Shown: positions 52,090 through 62,101 of the stretch, piece after piece | How positions within the stretch are numbered: position 1 is the stretch's first letter | Layout of the letters: the number at the start of each line of letters is the position of its first letter | NCBI RefSeq assembly: GCF_025465945.1 | Contig: NZ_JANLNW010000011.1 | Location: 62,001 to 126,000, forward strand | DNA: 64,000 nucleotides | Direction of reading: 5' to 3' | Source: Pseudomonas sp. 6D_7.1_Bac1 | Lineage (GTDB): Bacteria > Pseudomonadota > Gammaproteobacteria > Pseudomonadales > Pseudomonadaceae | Position numbers and translations under genes: made by a program | The notes under the pieces: generated by a model | What the model was told of the DNA's origin: nothing | Database searches by the model: none | What the model saw: the letters and a program-made list of their open reading frames with translations, nothing else

Positions 52090-53463
52090 TCAACGCGTAC
52101 CACGCAGGCGCAGGGCCGATGGCATGAAGTACGCGTCCTCGGGAATCGGCTGGGTGAAATCGACGGTTTGCGCTTCTTCGTTGTCGAGGTTCTGCACGTA
52201 GTAGCGGCGAGCCTGCAGATCGTGGAACACATCGAGCGCGCTCCAGGTGGTCGGCAAGTCGTAGAAGTTTTTCAGGTACGCCATCGATACCCGCCACAGC
52301 TCGCCATGGCTATCGTACTGATCGACCACCGCCGCCCCCCAACTGTCTTCGTCGAGAAACAGTACCCGCTTGGAGTAGATGTGCCGCGCCGTGGGTTTCA
52401 AGGTGCCTTCTACCACCCATACCCGGTGCAGTTCATAGCGGGTGTATTGCGGGTTCAGATGCCCGACCTTGAGCAGGTCCGCGTACTTCACCTCTGGGCT
52501 GGCGACTTTGTAGTTGTTGTAAGGGATGTAGATTTCCTTCTTGCCGAGCAACTTCCAGTCGTAGCGATCCGGGGCACCATTGAACATGTCGGTGTCATCG
52601 GCGGTGCGCAGGCCATCGGCGGCAGCGATCGGCGTGTCGTACGCCAGGTTCGGCGCACGCCGCACGCGTCGCTGCCCGGCGTCGTAGATCCAGGCCTCGC
52701 GGGCATCCTTGATCTGGTCCAGGGTCTCGTGCACCAGGGCCGCGCCACCGGCCAGACGGGCAGGACTTTTGACGAAGGCCAGGTAGTAAAAAAGGATGTT
52801 TTTCAGGTCCGCGAACTGGCCGTCCTTGCGGTAGTAATTGAACAGCCCTTCCTGCTGTGACGTCACCAGGGCAAAACTGCCGTTGCGCTGGATCGGCGCC
52901 TCCGACGCCCGGCGTACCACGTAGGTGCCGCGATAACGGGTGATGTGGTTCCACAACGCCTCCACACCATTGCCGGGAATCGGGAACGGAATGCCGCCAA
53001 AGGCATCGGCGAAACCTGTACCGCCTTCGAGCAATTTGGTGGAGGTGGCATTCTTGAAGGTGTTGTCATACACCCATTGCGGTGCCGAGCCGGAGCGCCG
53101 GCTCTTGTAGACGGGCATCTGGAAGGTGTCGGGGTAGCTGTTGAACAGGGCTATCTCGCCGGCCGTGAGGTTGGCCTTGTACTGGTCAAGATTGGCTTTG
53201 GTGATGGTGAACAGCGGCTTGTCGTCGGCGAACGGATCGAGGTGATGCTTGCCCTTTTCATACCCCTTGGGAGCCTGGGTGATCCCGCCCTCCCACGAAG
53301 GAATGGTGCCGGCGGCGTTGCCGGCACGCTCGGCACCGAACGGTGTCAGGGCCGCCTTGAGTTTCTGCGCATCCTGGGCGGAGACCGCGGCCAGCGCGCT
53401 ACCGGCTGCCAGACTCAGGGCCAGGGCCAGCGTGGCTTTGATCATTCGGTGTTTCTGGAACAT
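52090..53463 (-). CDS. DUF1329 outer-membrane lipoprotein-like protein
   Basis: 457 residues. Signal peptide MFQKHRMIKATLALALSLAA ending about ALA (residue 26), then the DUF1329 fold (LolB/LolA-like) with repeated KYTDLL, DRYDWKLLGKKEIYIPYN and RHIYSKRVLFLDEDSWGAAV motifs. DUF1329 genes nearly always sit beside a DUF1302 gene, as here, in loci for uptake or handling of hydrophobic substrates. GGAG 8 bases before ATG 53463. Confidence 0.9.
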   Translation of the reverse strand: MFQKHRMIKATLALALSLAAGSALAAVSAQDAQKLKAALTPFGAERAGNAAGTIPSWEGGITQAPKGYEKGKHHLDPFADDKPLFTITKANLDQYKANLTAGEIALFNSYPDTFQMPVYKSRRSGSAPQWVYDNTFKNATSTKLLEGGTGFADAFGGIPFPIPGNGVEALWNHITRYRGTYVVRRASEAPIQRNGSFALVTSQQEGLFNYYRKDGQFADLKNILFYYLAFVKSPARLAGGAALVHETLDQIKDAREAWIYDAGQRRVRRAPNLAYDTPIAAADGLRTADDTDMFNGAPDRYDWKLLGKKEIYIPYNNYKVASPEVKYADLLKVGHLNPQYTRYELHRVWVVEGTLKPTARHIYSKRVLFLDEDSWGAAVVDQYDSHGELWRVSMAYLKNFYDLPTTWSALDVFHDLQARRYYVQNLDNEEAQTVDFTQPIPEDAYFMPSALRLRGTR

Positions 53464-53523
53464 GGCAAATCTCCAAAAAGGATAGAGCGGGCGTTCGCCC
53501 TCACACACAGAAAGCCCTGCGAC

Positions 53524-55509
53524 TCACAGGAAGTACTTGAGGTTGAAACCGATGTTGTCCCGGTCACGCAGGCCGTTGTCCTGGCCGCCGCCATAGAACT
53601 CGGTGTACTGCAGCTCGGCCTCCAGCTTGTTCTGGTAGTTGGCCTTGAGCCCCAGGGTGTAGGCCTGGCGCCCTTCGATGAAGTTGCCGGCCTGATAGGA
53701 GTTGCCTTTGAAGTCGTCCTTGTAGACCACAAAGGGGCTGAGGTTGACGCCGGCGAAGACGTCATTCCAGGTGCCGCTGAACATCAGCGTGTAACTGTAG
53801 GAATCTCGGCTGACCTGATCGTCATCCTCACCGCCGGAGATATAGGAACGGTTGCCGGCGCCGGCGTAGTAGCGCGTACTGCCGTCATAGGCCGTGTACT
53901 TCAGGCTGCTGCCCCGCAAGTGCTCGGAAGCCAGTTCGAATATGCCGAACAACGAGTCGAAGGACATCGTGGGGCCGAAGTTGTAAATGCTGCCCAACGA
54001 GGTGTTGAACGCTTCAACGCGCGTGGAGTTGTCGATATCGCTGTTGAGGTTGACCGCCTGCCCGCCGACATTGATGGTCTTGCCAGCAGCCGCAGCCGCG
54101 GCACCATTGGCCAGGTCGCCGAGCAGGTCATTGGTCGCCGCCACCCCGATGGACAGGTTCGGCCGATAGGCCAGCTCGCCGAACACCGAAGCCTTGCCCA
54201 GGGTGGTGTTGAAACTGAAGCCATACATGCGGATGTTTTCGGCGTACTTGCGATGGGCCTGGATGTTGCCCATCACATCGACCGTCGCCAAGCCGTTGGC
54301 CAGCGCCGCCGCCTGATTGCCGGCCACGCCGGACAACAGGTTGGTCAGGGCCGCCATGTCGATGCCTTTGTACCCCGCCAGATTGGCCGCGATCGTCGGC
54401 TCCTTGGCGTGGTAGTTGACCAGGTACAAACCGAACTCGGTGCTGTTCAGCTCTTCGGCGATGTAGCGAAAGGCGAAACCGAACTGGCCGTCGTCGCGGG
54501 CCTTGTAGTCCTTGCCGATGGAGGCCACCTTGAGGATGTTGCCGTAGGCCGGCGTGATGCCATTGGCGTACAGACCGGTGCTGCGCAGAATGCCGCCCAG
54601 GGCCGGGTTATTGCCCAGCGACTCGTACAGCCCGATGACATTGCCGTACCCCGGAACCGGTGTGTCGAGCGCCGTCCCCGTGAAGTCGTTGTAGCCGGTA
54701 TGACCGCCATCGGCGAACAGGTCGGTCTGGGAGTAAAAGGTGCCCACCGGATCGATGCGGGTTTCCTTCCATTTCCACTGGTAGAAGCTTTCCATCGACA
54801 GGTTGTCGGTCAAGCCGATGTTGAAGCTCACGGCCTCCACCGGCATCAGTACTTCCTTGATCTCCGCCCCCGGCAAACGATATTTGGCCGCATCCACCGG
54901 GTTGGTGGTATTGACCCCACCACGATAGAAAATACCCTCGCCCCAGTTGAACACCTGACGCCCAAGACGGGCGGACACCGGCATTCGGCCCACGTCCCAC
55001 TTGCCGTAGACATAGGAGTCCAGAATATCTACGCGGCTGCCGGCGACATCGCGGGTCTCGCTGCTGAAACGGTCATCGTTCGGGCTGCTCTGGCTCGGTT
55101 GCGCGGGGCTGTTGTTTCGGTCGTAATCGTTATGCCGATCCATGATCTGGGTGTCGTAGAACGCCGTGCCGCGAACAAGCATCCCGTAGTTCTGGTAGGT
55201 CGCTTCCAGATCCGAGGTGATCTTATAGACCTCGGAAACCAGCCCGGTACCGAAGTTGCGATTGCCATCGTTGGTGTTGATGTCGTCGTTGGTTTTATCC
55301 CGGGCCTCCACACGCCATAACCTGCCGTAGGACAGCGTGCTGTCGAACGCGCCGGTCACCTGATTGTCCAGCACGCTGAACTCCATGGCCTGTACCCCCT
55401 CCACCGCGCACAGCTGCAGCAACCCCAGCAGCCCCACTCCCGCCGTGGTCGCGGTGAAGCGCAACGCGCCCTGACGTGCAGGGCCTGGCATCCGCACACT
55501 GATGGTCAT
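53524..55509 (-). CDS. DUF1302 outer-membrane beta-barrel-like protein
   Basis: 661 residues. Signal region ends near VEGVQAMEF (about residue 34); the body is rich in amphipathic strands and aromatic residues (SYTLMFSGTWNDVFAGVNLS) and ends with Phe-like terminal Leu after GFNLKYFL, as in outer-membrane barrels. GGAGA precedes ATG 55509; a longer frame to 55707 overlaps the next gene and is rejected. Probably a porin-like partner of the DUF1329 protein for lipid or aromatic compounds. Confidence 0.9.
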   Translation of the reverse strand: MTISVRMPGPARQGALRFTATTAGVGLLGLLQLCAVEGVQAMEFSVLDNQVTGAFDSTLSYGRLWRVEARDKTNDDINTNDGNRNFGTGLVSEVYKITSDLEATYQNYGMLVRGTAFYDTQIMDRHNDYDRNNSPAQPSQSSPNDDRFSSETRDVAGSRVDILDSYVYGKWDVGRMPVSARLGRQVFNWGEGIFYRGGVNTTNPVDAAKYRLPGAEIKEVLMPVEAVSFNIGLTDNLSMESFYQWKWKETRIDPVGTFYSQTDLFADGGHTGYNDFTGTALDTPVPGYGNVIGLYESLGNNPALGGILRSTGLYANGITPAYGNILKVASIGKDYKARDDGQFGFAFRYIAEELNSTEFGLYLVNYHAKEPTIAANLAGYKGIDMAALTNLLSGVAGNQAAALANGLATVDVMGNIQAHRKYAENIRMYGFSFNTTLGKASVFGELAYRPNLSIGVAATNDLLGDLANGAAAAAAGKTINVGGQAVNLNSDIDNSTRVEAFNTSLGSIYNFGPTMSFDSLFGIFELASEHLRGSSLKYTAYDGSTRYYAGAGNRSYISGGEDDDQVSRDSYSYTLMFSGTWNDVFAGVNLSPFVVYKDDFKGNSYQAGNFIEGRQAYTLGLKANYQNKLEAELQYTEFYGGGQDNGLRDRDNIGFNLKYFL

Positions 55510-55582
55510 CGTCTTGATCTCCCTATGGACGTTCTCGATATTATTTTTGTTGTTGTTCCTGCTCGCCCGCGCCCCGGCGCAC

Positions 55583-56920
55583 TCAATTGCGACTGGCGCT
55601 CTGTCCCACTGCCGCGGATGAAGCGGGTGCTGAGACGGCGATGCCAGCGCTGACGAAAATCCGGCTGTGGGCACCGAAGTGTCTGAGCAACTCATAGAAC
55701 TGGGCATTCAACTGCGCATGGTCGTGGCGTTGGCCTTGCAGCTCATTGCCGGTGCTGAAACTCATGGTTGCCTCGGGCGTGCTCAGCCACTGGCCGATGG
55801 CGGCATCGAAGTCGGCGGCCTGGGCGCTGGACTCTGCGCTGACCACCTCACGCAGGTAGTCCGGCGAGTAGTCGGGATAGGCCTGATCCTGGCGAGTGTC
55901 GGCATAGGCCGCGAGCATCGGGTGCGGCTGGCCGGCCAGCAGCAACTGCTCGAGCCAGACGTACTGATACTTCTCCACCTCCATATGCCGGGTGGCCACC
56001 CGCTCGATTGCCGCACGCTTGTCGGTGTCGAAGCCGGCCAGGGCCTTGGCCTCCATCAGCAACATGCTCGCCAGGTCGACGCCCGGCAGTGGCGTAGCGT
56101 GATAAGGCTGAGTCAGGTCCTGGACGTAGTGCAGGCCCCAACCGAGAAAGCGGTAACCCCAATAGGGGTGGCCGTTGGCGAACGCGAAACGCGCCAGCCC
56201 GAAGTATTGATAGGCCCGCCAGTCCGGCCAGTCTCGCCGCAGAAACGGCGCAGCGGCATACACAATCGGGTTCTCGTGAAAGAATCCCATGTGAAAAGGT
56301 GCCTGGGAGCTGTACCCGAAACGTGCATCGCCAAACGACTGCGGACCAAACGCATAAAGCGCGCCGACGTCGCCCGGGTTGTCACTGAACAGATTGATAT
56401 CGTGGCCGTAGTCCGGCTCGTCGGCGGCCGTCGCCAGCACCGCCAGTGGTACCACCTTCTCCCCCGGTTGCAACTGAATGAACCGTTGGCGACTCCACGG
56501 TGAACGCGTCTGCTCGACCATCACTTCCTGCGGTTTGAGGTGCGCGCGCAGCGGTTGATCCTGGCCTGGCAACGGCTGAATCATCATGGCCAGGAGGATC
56601 TGCGGGTTGACCCTCAGAGCCATGAGAAAAGCCCGACGCAGATCGCCTACAGGCAGGTCCTGCAGTTTCAGCTCGTCCGGGCGCGCCGGATAGTCGGGGA
56701 AGTGCTGGCGGGCGAAGGTTTCCTGCTCTTCCAGGAGCGCTACCAGACCACTGTGTTGCTGGGCAAGGAACTGCTCCAACGGCTCGACCTCGACCTCGGG
56801 CGCTTCGCGAAGCGCCGGCAGTTCCTGCAAGGCCAGGTAACTTCCCAGGGTGTGATTCGACCAGGCCCAGGACGCCGGCGACACACTGCACAGGCCCACC
56901 ACCAGCAACAGAAACTTCAT
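55583..56920 (-). CDS. Phospholipase C/P1-nuclease-like secreted protein
   Basis: 445 residues. Signal peptide ends at SWA, and the mature protein begins WSNHTLGSY, recalling the N-terminal Trp zinc ligand of zinc phospholipase C and S1/P1 nucleases. Further His/Asp ligands are in DYGHDINLFSD and GWGLHYVQDLTQPYHATPL. This points to a zinc-dependent lipid phosphodiesterase of the periplasm or outside. Its lipid products would suit the glycerol/ether-lipid-type operon to the right. Confidence 0.75.
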   Translation of the reverse strand: MKFLLLVVGLCSVSPASWAWSNHTLGSYLALQELPALREAPEVEVEPLEQFLAQQHSGLVALLEEQETFARQHFPDYPARPDELKLQDLPVGDLRRAFLMALRVNPQILLAMMIQPLPGQDQPLRAHLKPQEVMVEQTRSPWSRQRFIQLQPGEKVVPLAVLATAADEPDYGHDINLFSDNPGDVGALYAFGPQSFGDARFGYSSQAPFHMGFFHENPIVYAAAPFLRRDWPDWRAYQYFGLARFAFANGHPYWGYRFLGWGLHYVQDLTQPYHATPLPGVDLASMLLMEAKALAGFDTDKRAAIERVATRHMEVEKYQYVWLEQLLLAGQPHPMLAAYADTRQDQAYPDYSPDYLREVVSAESSAQAADFDAAIGQWLSTPEATMSFSTGNELQGQRHDHAQLNAQFYELLRHFGAHSRIFVSAGIAVSAPASSAAVGQSASRN

Positions 56921-57064
56921 CGGCTTTTCGCTCTTATTGGATCAGTCAGCTATGGGGATCGAGCCTAACAACCAGCCCCGGCACTGACACTGTCCAATCT
57001 CGCCAAAAAAGTTCTCCGATAGCGCCACGTGCCGTGTCCGGAAAATGCCACGGCAGGCGTCCCC

Positions 57065-58624
57065 TCAGGCCGGATAACCAGTGATCTCGCGAATGCTCTG
57101 GTACAACGGTTTAAGTTGCCGGTACATGCGCAAATACACTTCGCTGTAGAGCCGCCGATAGATCTGCTGCGCCTGGGGTTGCGGCATGAACACCTCGCCG
57201 ACCCGGGTCATGGCCGCGATGGCGCCGGGGAAGTCTGCGTACAACCCCAGGCCCACGGCACAGGCGATAGCCGCTCCCAGCCCGGACGCTTCATAGACAT
57301 GTGGACGCTCGGCCGGCAGACCGAAAATATCGGCGGTGAGCTGCATGGCCGCATCGCTCTGGGAGCCGCCACCGGCCACGCGCAAACGCTGGATAGACTG
57401 TTTCGAACGTTTTTCGATGCGCTCCTTGCCCTGGAGCAGGGCATACGCCAGGCCTTCGAGGATCGCCCGATAAATGTGCGCACGGGTGTGCACGTCGCCA
57501 AAACCGATCATCGCGCCCTTGGCCTCCACGCCGGGCTCACGGATCCCCGGCGACCAGTAGGGTTGCAGGGTCAGCCCCATGGAGCCGGGCGGTACCGCAT
57601 TGACCAGGGCATCGAACAGTTGCTCCGGCTCCAGCCCTTGCTCCCGCGCTTGCTGCATCTCCCGCAGACCGAACTCGTGCTTGAACCAGCTGACCATCCA
57701 GTAACCGCGATAGATCATCACCTCACAGTTGTAGTGATCAGGCACCGCCGCCGGATAAGGCGGAATCAGCGGGACGATTTCCAGGTAACGCGAGCGGGTG
57801 GTGGTGATGGTCGCCGTGGTGCCATAGGACAGGCAAGCAGTTGTCGCGTCCACGACTCCGGAGCCCAATACCTCGCAGGCTTTGTCGGCCCCGGCGGCAA
57901 TCAAGGGCAGGCCTTCGGGAATCCCGGTGTGCAGGCTGGCCTGGGCGCTTATGTACCCCAGGGTTTCACCCGGTTTGAGCAAGCTCGGCAGTTGTTCCGG
58001 GCGAACCTTGAGCGCCTGCCATTTCCAGTCACGGGGTGCTGCCCAGCGCAGGCGCTTGAAGTCGAACGGCAGATAGCCCACGCAGCAGCCCACCGAGTCG
58101 ACAAAGCGCCCGGTCAGGCGATGGGTGAGAAATCCTGACAGCAGCAGGAACTTGTCGGTTGCCGCCCACACGTCCGGCTGATGCCGGGCGATCCAGTTGG
58201 CCTCGGCCTGGGCGCGAAAATAGTCCACGGTAGCTTGTGCACCGATCAGTTTGAACAGCCAGCCCCAGGGCCCCTTGATCCCGCCTTCGATCTCGGTCTG
58301 ACGCTGATCGAGCCAGAGGATCGCCGGACGCAGGGCCTTGCCTTGGGCATCGACATTGATCAGCGTGCCGCGCTGGGTGGTCAGGGAAACACCGCCTATC
58401 CGCCCGCGGTCGATGCCGGTCTGTTCCCACAATTGATGACAGGCCTCGCCCAGCTTGCGCCAGTAATAATCCGGGTCCTGCTCGGCCCAGCCGGGGTGAT
58501 TTGAATAGTAGGCCTGCAACTCGACCTTGCCTTTGCCCAGCAGGTTGCCCTGCAGATCGAAGAGCAAGGCGCGCACGCTCTGGGTGCCATTGTCGATCGC
58601 CAGCAGATAGTTCTTGTTGTCCAT
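57065..58624 (-). CDS. FGGY-family carbohydrate/polyol kinase
   Basis: 519 residues. [17 protein letters not shown] is the phosphate-1 motif; [29 protein letters not shown] and the signature [20 protein letters not shown] with [11 protein letters not shown] are FGGY features. It phosphorylates a sugar or polyol such as glycerol or a relative. AGAG precedes ATG 58624. Last gene of an operon with a glycerol-3-phosphate dehydrogenase homologue, so a glycerol-type substrate is likely. Confidence 0.9.
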   Translation of the reverse strand: MDNKNYLLAIDNGTQSVRALLFDLQGNLLGKGKVELQAYYSNHPGWAEQDPDYYWRKLGEACHQLWEQTGIDRGRIGGVSLTTQRGTLINVDAQGKALRPAILWLDQRQTEIEGGIKGPWGWLFKLIGAQATVDYFRAQAEANWIARHQPDVWAATDKFLLLSGFLTHRLTGRFVDSVGCCVGYLPFDFKRLRWAAPRDWKWQALKVRPEQLPSLLKPGETLGYISAQASLHTGIPEGLPLIAAGADKACEVLGSGVVDATTACLSYGTTATITTTRSRYLEIVPLIPPYPAAVPDHYNCEVMIYRGYWMVSWFKHEFGLREMQQAREQGLEPEQLFDALVNAVPPGSMGLTLQPYWSPGIREPGVEAKGAMIGFGDVHTRAHIYRAILEGLAYALLQGKERIEKRSKQSIQRLRVAGGGSQSDAAMQLTADIFGLPAERPHVYEASGLGAAIACAVGLGLYADFPGAIAAMTRVGEVFMPQPQAQQIYRRLYSEVYLRMYRQLKPLYQSIREITGYPA

Positions 58625-58644
58625 GACGCTCTCTTTGATGGGCA

Positions 58645-60234
58645 TTAGCGCGAGCCTGGTGGCAGGCTGTGATGGCGTTGCCATAAGGTCAGATAACGCT
58701 GTTCCTCATGCTCCCAACGATTGTCGTCCCAGCCCAGGCGTGGCTGGCAGAGGCGGCGTATGGCCGGCAGGTACTGGGCGGCGCCATTGGCCAGCAACAA
58801 ACCGAGCCGGGTGCGGCGCAGCAGCAGATCGTCCAGGTGCAGGATCATTTCGGCTTCTGCGGCGAAGGCCAGTTCGGCCCAGAGGGTGTCGGTGGCGCCG
58901 ATACTGTCGCTGCCCAGTTCGGCCACCTGCTGCGCCAACTGCGGCAGGTCCCGCCCATGCCGCCCGGCCAGGCGGCGCAGCTGCCCGGCACTCAAGCCCG
59001 GGACCGGCGACAACGGCACTGCGGCAAACACCGCCGCGCCGTCATCCGTCACCGAACGTCCGAGCATCTCTGCACAGGCCTTCAGGACCTCGATGGCCTG
59101 TGGCCGAAAGGTGGTCAGCTTGCCTCCCGCCAGCGTCACGCAGCCGGGCTCGCGCCACAGCACATGCTCGCGTTTTTCATTGGACGGCTTGCCTTGGGTG
59201 TCGCCACTGCCCACCACCGGACGCACCCCGGACCAGGTCGACAACACATCCGCCGCGACCACCTGGGCCTGAGGAAACTGCTGCGCGCAGGCTGCCAGCA
59301 GATAGTCGAGCTCCTCGCTGCTGATGCTCGCACTGCGGTCCAGTTCTTCGTGATGATCAAGGTCAGTGGTACCCACCACCGTCGCGCCTTCCCAGGGGAA
59401 CACGAACACCGGCCGGCCATCCTGGGCGTGCATGAAGCTGAAGGCGTGAGCCACCGGCAATCGCCAGCCGGGCAACAACAGGTGACTGCCGCGTAAGGGT
59501 CGCAGGTGTTTGCCGTCGGCCGCCGGGCTGAAGCGTTCGGCCCAGGCCCCGGTGGCCACCGCCAGCACGCCGCAGCGCAGCCGCAGCAGCTCGCCCCCTT
59601 CACGGTCCTCGACCTGTACGCCGCACACCCGGTCGCCTTCGCGCAGCAGGCTCTGCACCCGCATCCCGTTAAAGGCATAAGCGCCCTCGGCACGGGCCTC
59701 GGCCAACACCCGCATCACCAGACGGGCGTCATCGGTGACCGCGTCGAGAAACGCTGAGCCACCCAGCAGCCCCTGCTCCTTGATCCCCGGCGCCAGATAG
59801 CGCATTTGCTCCGCACCGTAAAAGCGGTGATTGCGCCGCCCGGCCAGGGCGTCGTACACCGTCAGCAGGCCACCGAATAAACGAGGGCCTGGAAAGCTTC
59901 CACGGTAGTGCGGCATCAGAAAGCTCAGTGGGTCGACCAGACCGGGCGCCTGCTCCATCAACCGCTGGCGCTCATGCACCGAGTCGCGGGCCAGCCGCCA
60001 TTGTCCCTTGGCGATGTAACGCAAACCGCCGTGGACCATTTTCGAGGAGCGGCTGGACGTGCCCCAGGCAAAGTCACGCTGCTCCAGCAGCAGGCAGCGC
60101 CAACCACGGCGCGCAGCCTCGCGCAGAATGCCGGCACCGCTGATGCCGCCGCCGATCACGATCAGGTCCCAGGTTTCGTCCGCCAGGGTCGGCAACACCC
60201 GTTGCCGCCATTGCCCGTTCCAGTTCTGGCTCAT
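58645..60234 (-). CDS. GlpD-like FAD-dependent glycerol-3-phosphate dehydrogenase/oxidase
   Basis: 529 residues. [20 protein letters not shown] (dinucleotide-binding, about residue 26), [17 protein letters not shown] (conserved GlpD box), [30 protein letters not shown] and the C-terminal helical domain. GlpD oxidises glycerol-3-phosphate to dihydroxyacetone phosphate at the membrane. Longer coupling: 4 bases from the next upstream gene, 20 from the kinase. A separate glpD is usual in Pseudomonas, so this is probably a specialised paralogue. Confidence 0.88.
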   Translation of the reverse strand: MSQNWNGQWRQRVLPTLADETWDLIVIGGGISGAGILREAARRGWRCLLLEQRDFAWGTSSRSSKMVHGGLRYIAKGQWRLARDSVHERQRLMEQAPGLVDPLSFLMPHYRGSFPGPRLFGGLLTVYDALAGRRNHRFYGAEQMRYLAPGIKEQGLLGGSAFLDAVTDDARLVMRVLAEARAEGAYAFNGMRVQSLLREGDRVCGVQVEDREGGELLRLRCGVLAVATGAWAERFSPAADGKHLRPLRGSHLLLPGWRLPVAHAFSFMHAQDGRPVFVFPWEGATVVGTTDLDHHEELDRSASISSEELDYLLAACAQQFPQAQVVAADVLSTWSGVRPVVGSGDTQGKPSNEKREHVLWREPGCVTLAGGKLTTFRPQAIEVLKACAEMLGRSVTDDGAAVFAAVPLSPVPGLSAGQLRRLAGRHGRDLPQLAQQVAELGSDSIGATDTLWAELAFAAEAEMILHLDDLLLRRTRLGLLLANGAAQYLPAIRRLCQPRLGWDDNRWEHEEQRYLTLWQRHHSLPPGSR

Positions 60235-60238
60235 TGGC

Positions 60239-61834
60239 TCACTCTTGCAGCAAAGTGCCGGGGTTGAGACGCCCGGCCGGGTCGAAGTGGCGACTCAGGG
60301 TCTTGAGCGCGTCCATCGCCAAGGCCCCCTTCTCCATGGGCAGGTACGGCGCATGGTCCTTACCCACGCCGTGCTGGTGGCTAATGGTGCCGTGGTTCTC
60401 GACGATCGTCTGGCTGGCGGCGTGCTTCAGGGCCTTCCAGCGCTCCAGGGTGGCGGGGTAATCCGCCGCCGGACGAAACACATAGCTGGTGTAGATGCTC
60501 GAGCCTTCACCGTAGACATGGGACAGATGGGTGAACACATGGACCCGTTCGCCCTGGGCTGCCAGACAGTCGCGCAGACTGTCTTCGATCTTGTTCAGCA
60601 GGTTGTCGACATTGCTCCAGTCGGTGGCGGTTTCCAGGGTGTCCACCACGTAACCGGCGCGCCAGAGATTTTCCCGCAGGTAGGGAAACCGGAAGCGGTT
60701 CTGCGCCCACTTCTTGCCCAGCAGGGTCCCGGTGAATACCCCGCCAAAACGCTTGAGCTGTTGCCTGGCTTGAGCCAGCGACAAGGCGTTCTGCCGACGA
60801 TTGCCGGTCACGCCGAAGGTCAGCAGGCATTTGCCCTCGCCGGCACCGCGCAACGCCAGGTACTTTTCCAGCCAGGCGATCTGTTTAGGGTAGCCGGCCA
60901 GGGCCAGTTGGGTTTGTGTCTCCACTGCATTCGACAGACGCAGCATGGACAGCGGTACCCGCGCCTGGACCAGTTGCCGAATGGCCTGCAGCGCTCGGGG
61001 CCAATCCGGCAGAAACACGCCATAAAAACGTTCGTCGTCGGCCAGCGCGCTGACCCGCACCTTGACCGAGGAAATGATCCCGAAGCGCCCTTCGCAACCC
61101 AGCACCAGTTCACGCAGATCGGGGCCGGCGGCCGAGGCCGGGAAGGTCGGGATCTGCAGCGGTCCGGCAAAGGTTTCCAGGGTGCCGCCAGCGAACAACT
61201 GCTCGATGCGGCCGTAGCGCAGTGACTGCTGACCGCTGGAACGACTCGCCACCCAGCCGCCCAGCGTCGAGAGCTCCCAGGACTGCGGGAAATGCCCCAG
61301 GGTGTAGCCACGGGCACGCAACTGGCTTTCCACCTGCGGCCCACTGGCACCAGGACCAAAGGTGGCGATCAGACTCTGCTCGTCCAGCTCGAGCATGCGG
61401 TTCATCCGCGCCAGGGACACGGTCAATACCGGTCGCGACGAAATCGTCGGGTTGATATGCCCGGCCACCGAGGTGCCACCGCCGTAGGGGATCAGGCACA
61501 GGTCCCGCGTCTGGGCCAGCGCCAGCAACTGGCGAATCTGTTCCTGGCTTTGCGGATAGGCCACCGCATCCGGGTAGACGCCCGGCTTGCCTTCGCGCAG
61601 AGCCAGCCAGTCCGGCAGGCTCTGCCCGCGAGCGTGCAACAAGCGGTCATGGGCTTCGATGCTATACAGCCCATGCGCCGCCAGGCGCGAAGGCGGTACC
61701 AGGGCCAGCGCGCTATCCAGAGAAGCGTCGGGCAGCGTCCACCCTGCGCCGACCCGGGCCAAAAGAAAGTCCGCCCCATGAGCCGGCAATTCAACTACCG
61801 TCGTTTCATCGCCCCAGCCGTTCCAGCGTCGCAT
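60239..61834 (-). CDS. FAD-linked oxidase, alkyl-dihydroxyacetonephosphate synthase-like
   Basis: 531 residues of the VAO/FAD_binding_4 family. PYGGGTSVAGHINP and LGHFPQSWELSTLGGWVASR, SSGQQSLRYGRIEQL are the FAD-pyrophosphate and alkyl-DHAP-synthase (AGPS) motifs; YEGSSIYTSYVFRP-type and IVENHGTISHQHGVGKDHAP carry the active-site His run. In eukaryotes AGPS makes the ether bond of ether lipids; bacterial relatives may act in alkylglycerol or hydroxy-acid metabolism. First gene of the operon with GlpD-like and kinase proteins. Confidence 0.88.
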   Translation of the reverse strand: MRRWNGWGDETTVVELPAHGADFLLARVGAGWTLPDASLDSALALVPPSRLAAHGLYSIEAHDRLLHARGQSLPDWLALREGKPGVYPDAVAYPQSQEQIRQLLALAQTRDLCLIPYGGGTSVAGHINPTISSRPVLTVSLARMNRMLELDEQSLIATFGPGASGPQVESQLRARGYTLGHFPQSWELSTLGGWVASRSSGQQSLRYGRIEQLFAGGTLETFAGPLQIPTFPASAAGPDLRELVLGCEGRFGIISSVKVRVSALADDERFYGVFLPDWPRALQAIRQLVQARVPLSMLRLSNAVETQTQLALAGYPKQIAWLEKYLALRGAGEGKCLLTFGVTGNRRQNALSLAQARQQLKRFGGVFTGTLLGKKWAQNRFRFPYLRENLWRAGYVVDTLETATDWSNVDNLLNKIEDSLRDCLAAQGERVHVFTHLSHVYGEGSSIYTSYVFRPAADYPATLERWKALKHAASQTIVENHGTISHQHGVGKDHAPYLPMEKGALAMDALKTLSRHFDPAGRLNPGTLLQE

Positions 61835-62101
61835 GCCTGTGTTCCTTTGCGGTTCTTGTTGGTCTTCGATCTGCGCCTATATTAGCCAGCCCCGGTAGCC
61901 TGTCACGGTCGCATCAGGACAGATCGAGTAGCCAATTGGGTCAACCGATGCCCCCGCAGCGAAGCATTTACTTTAGCCCTGCTTTCAAATTACCTTTCAG
62001 GGCGCCGACGCCTGTGGATAACCGCCATGCCAGAAGGCGGTTCAAGTGCCAGCAGCAGCCACACGCGCATCCATGAAGGATTTGTCCCCAGGAACAGGAT
62101 C
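61835..62101. promoter_or_regulatory. Divergent promoter region
   Basis: 267 bases between the leftward oxidase operon and the rightward AraC-type gene. Promoters for both should lie here; the A/T-rich CATTTACTTTAGCCCTGCTTTC area near 61965-61990 is the likeliest, but no clear -35/-10 pair is assigned. Confidence 0.35.

Noticed and set aside
52945..55320. 791-codon forward frame opposite DUF1329/DUF1302 genes
   Set aside because: Signal peptides and family motifs are on the reverse strand; the forward frame is a high-GC shadow.
57029..58138. 369-codon forward frame opposite the FGGY kinase
   Set aside because: No motifs; the kinase signature lies on the other strand.
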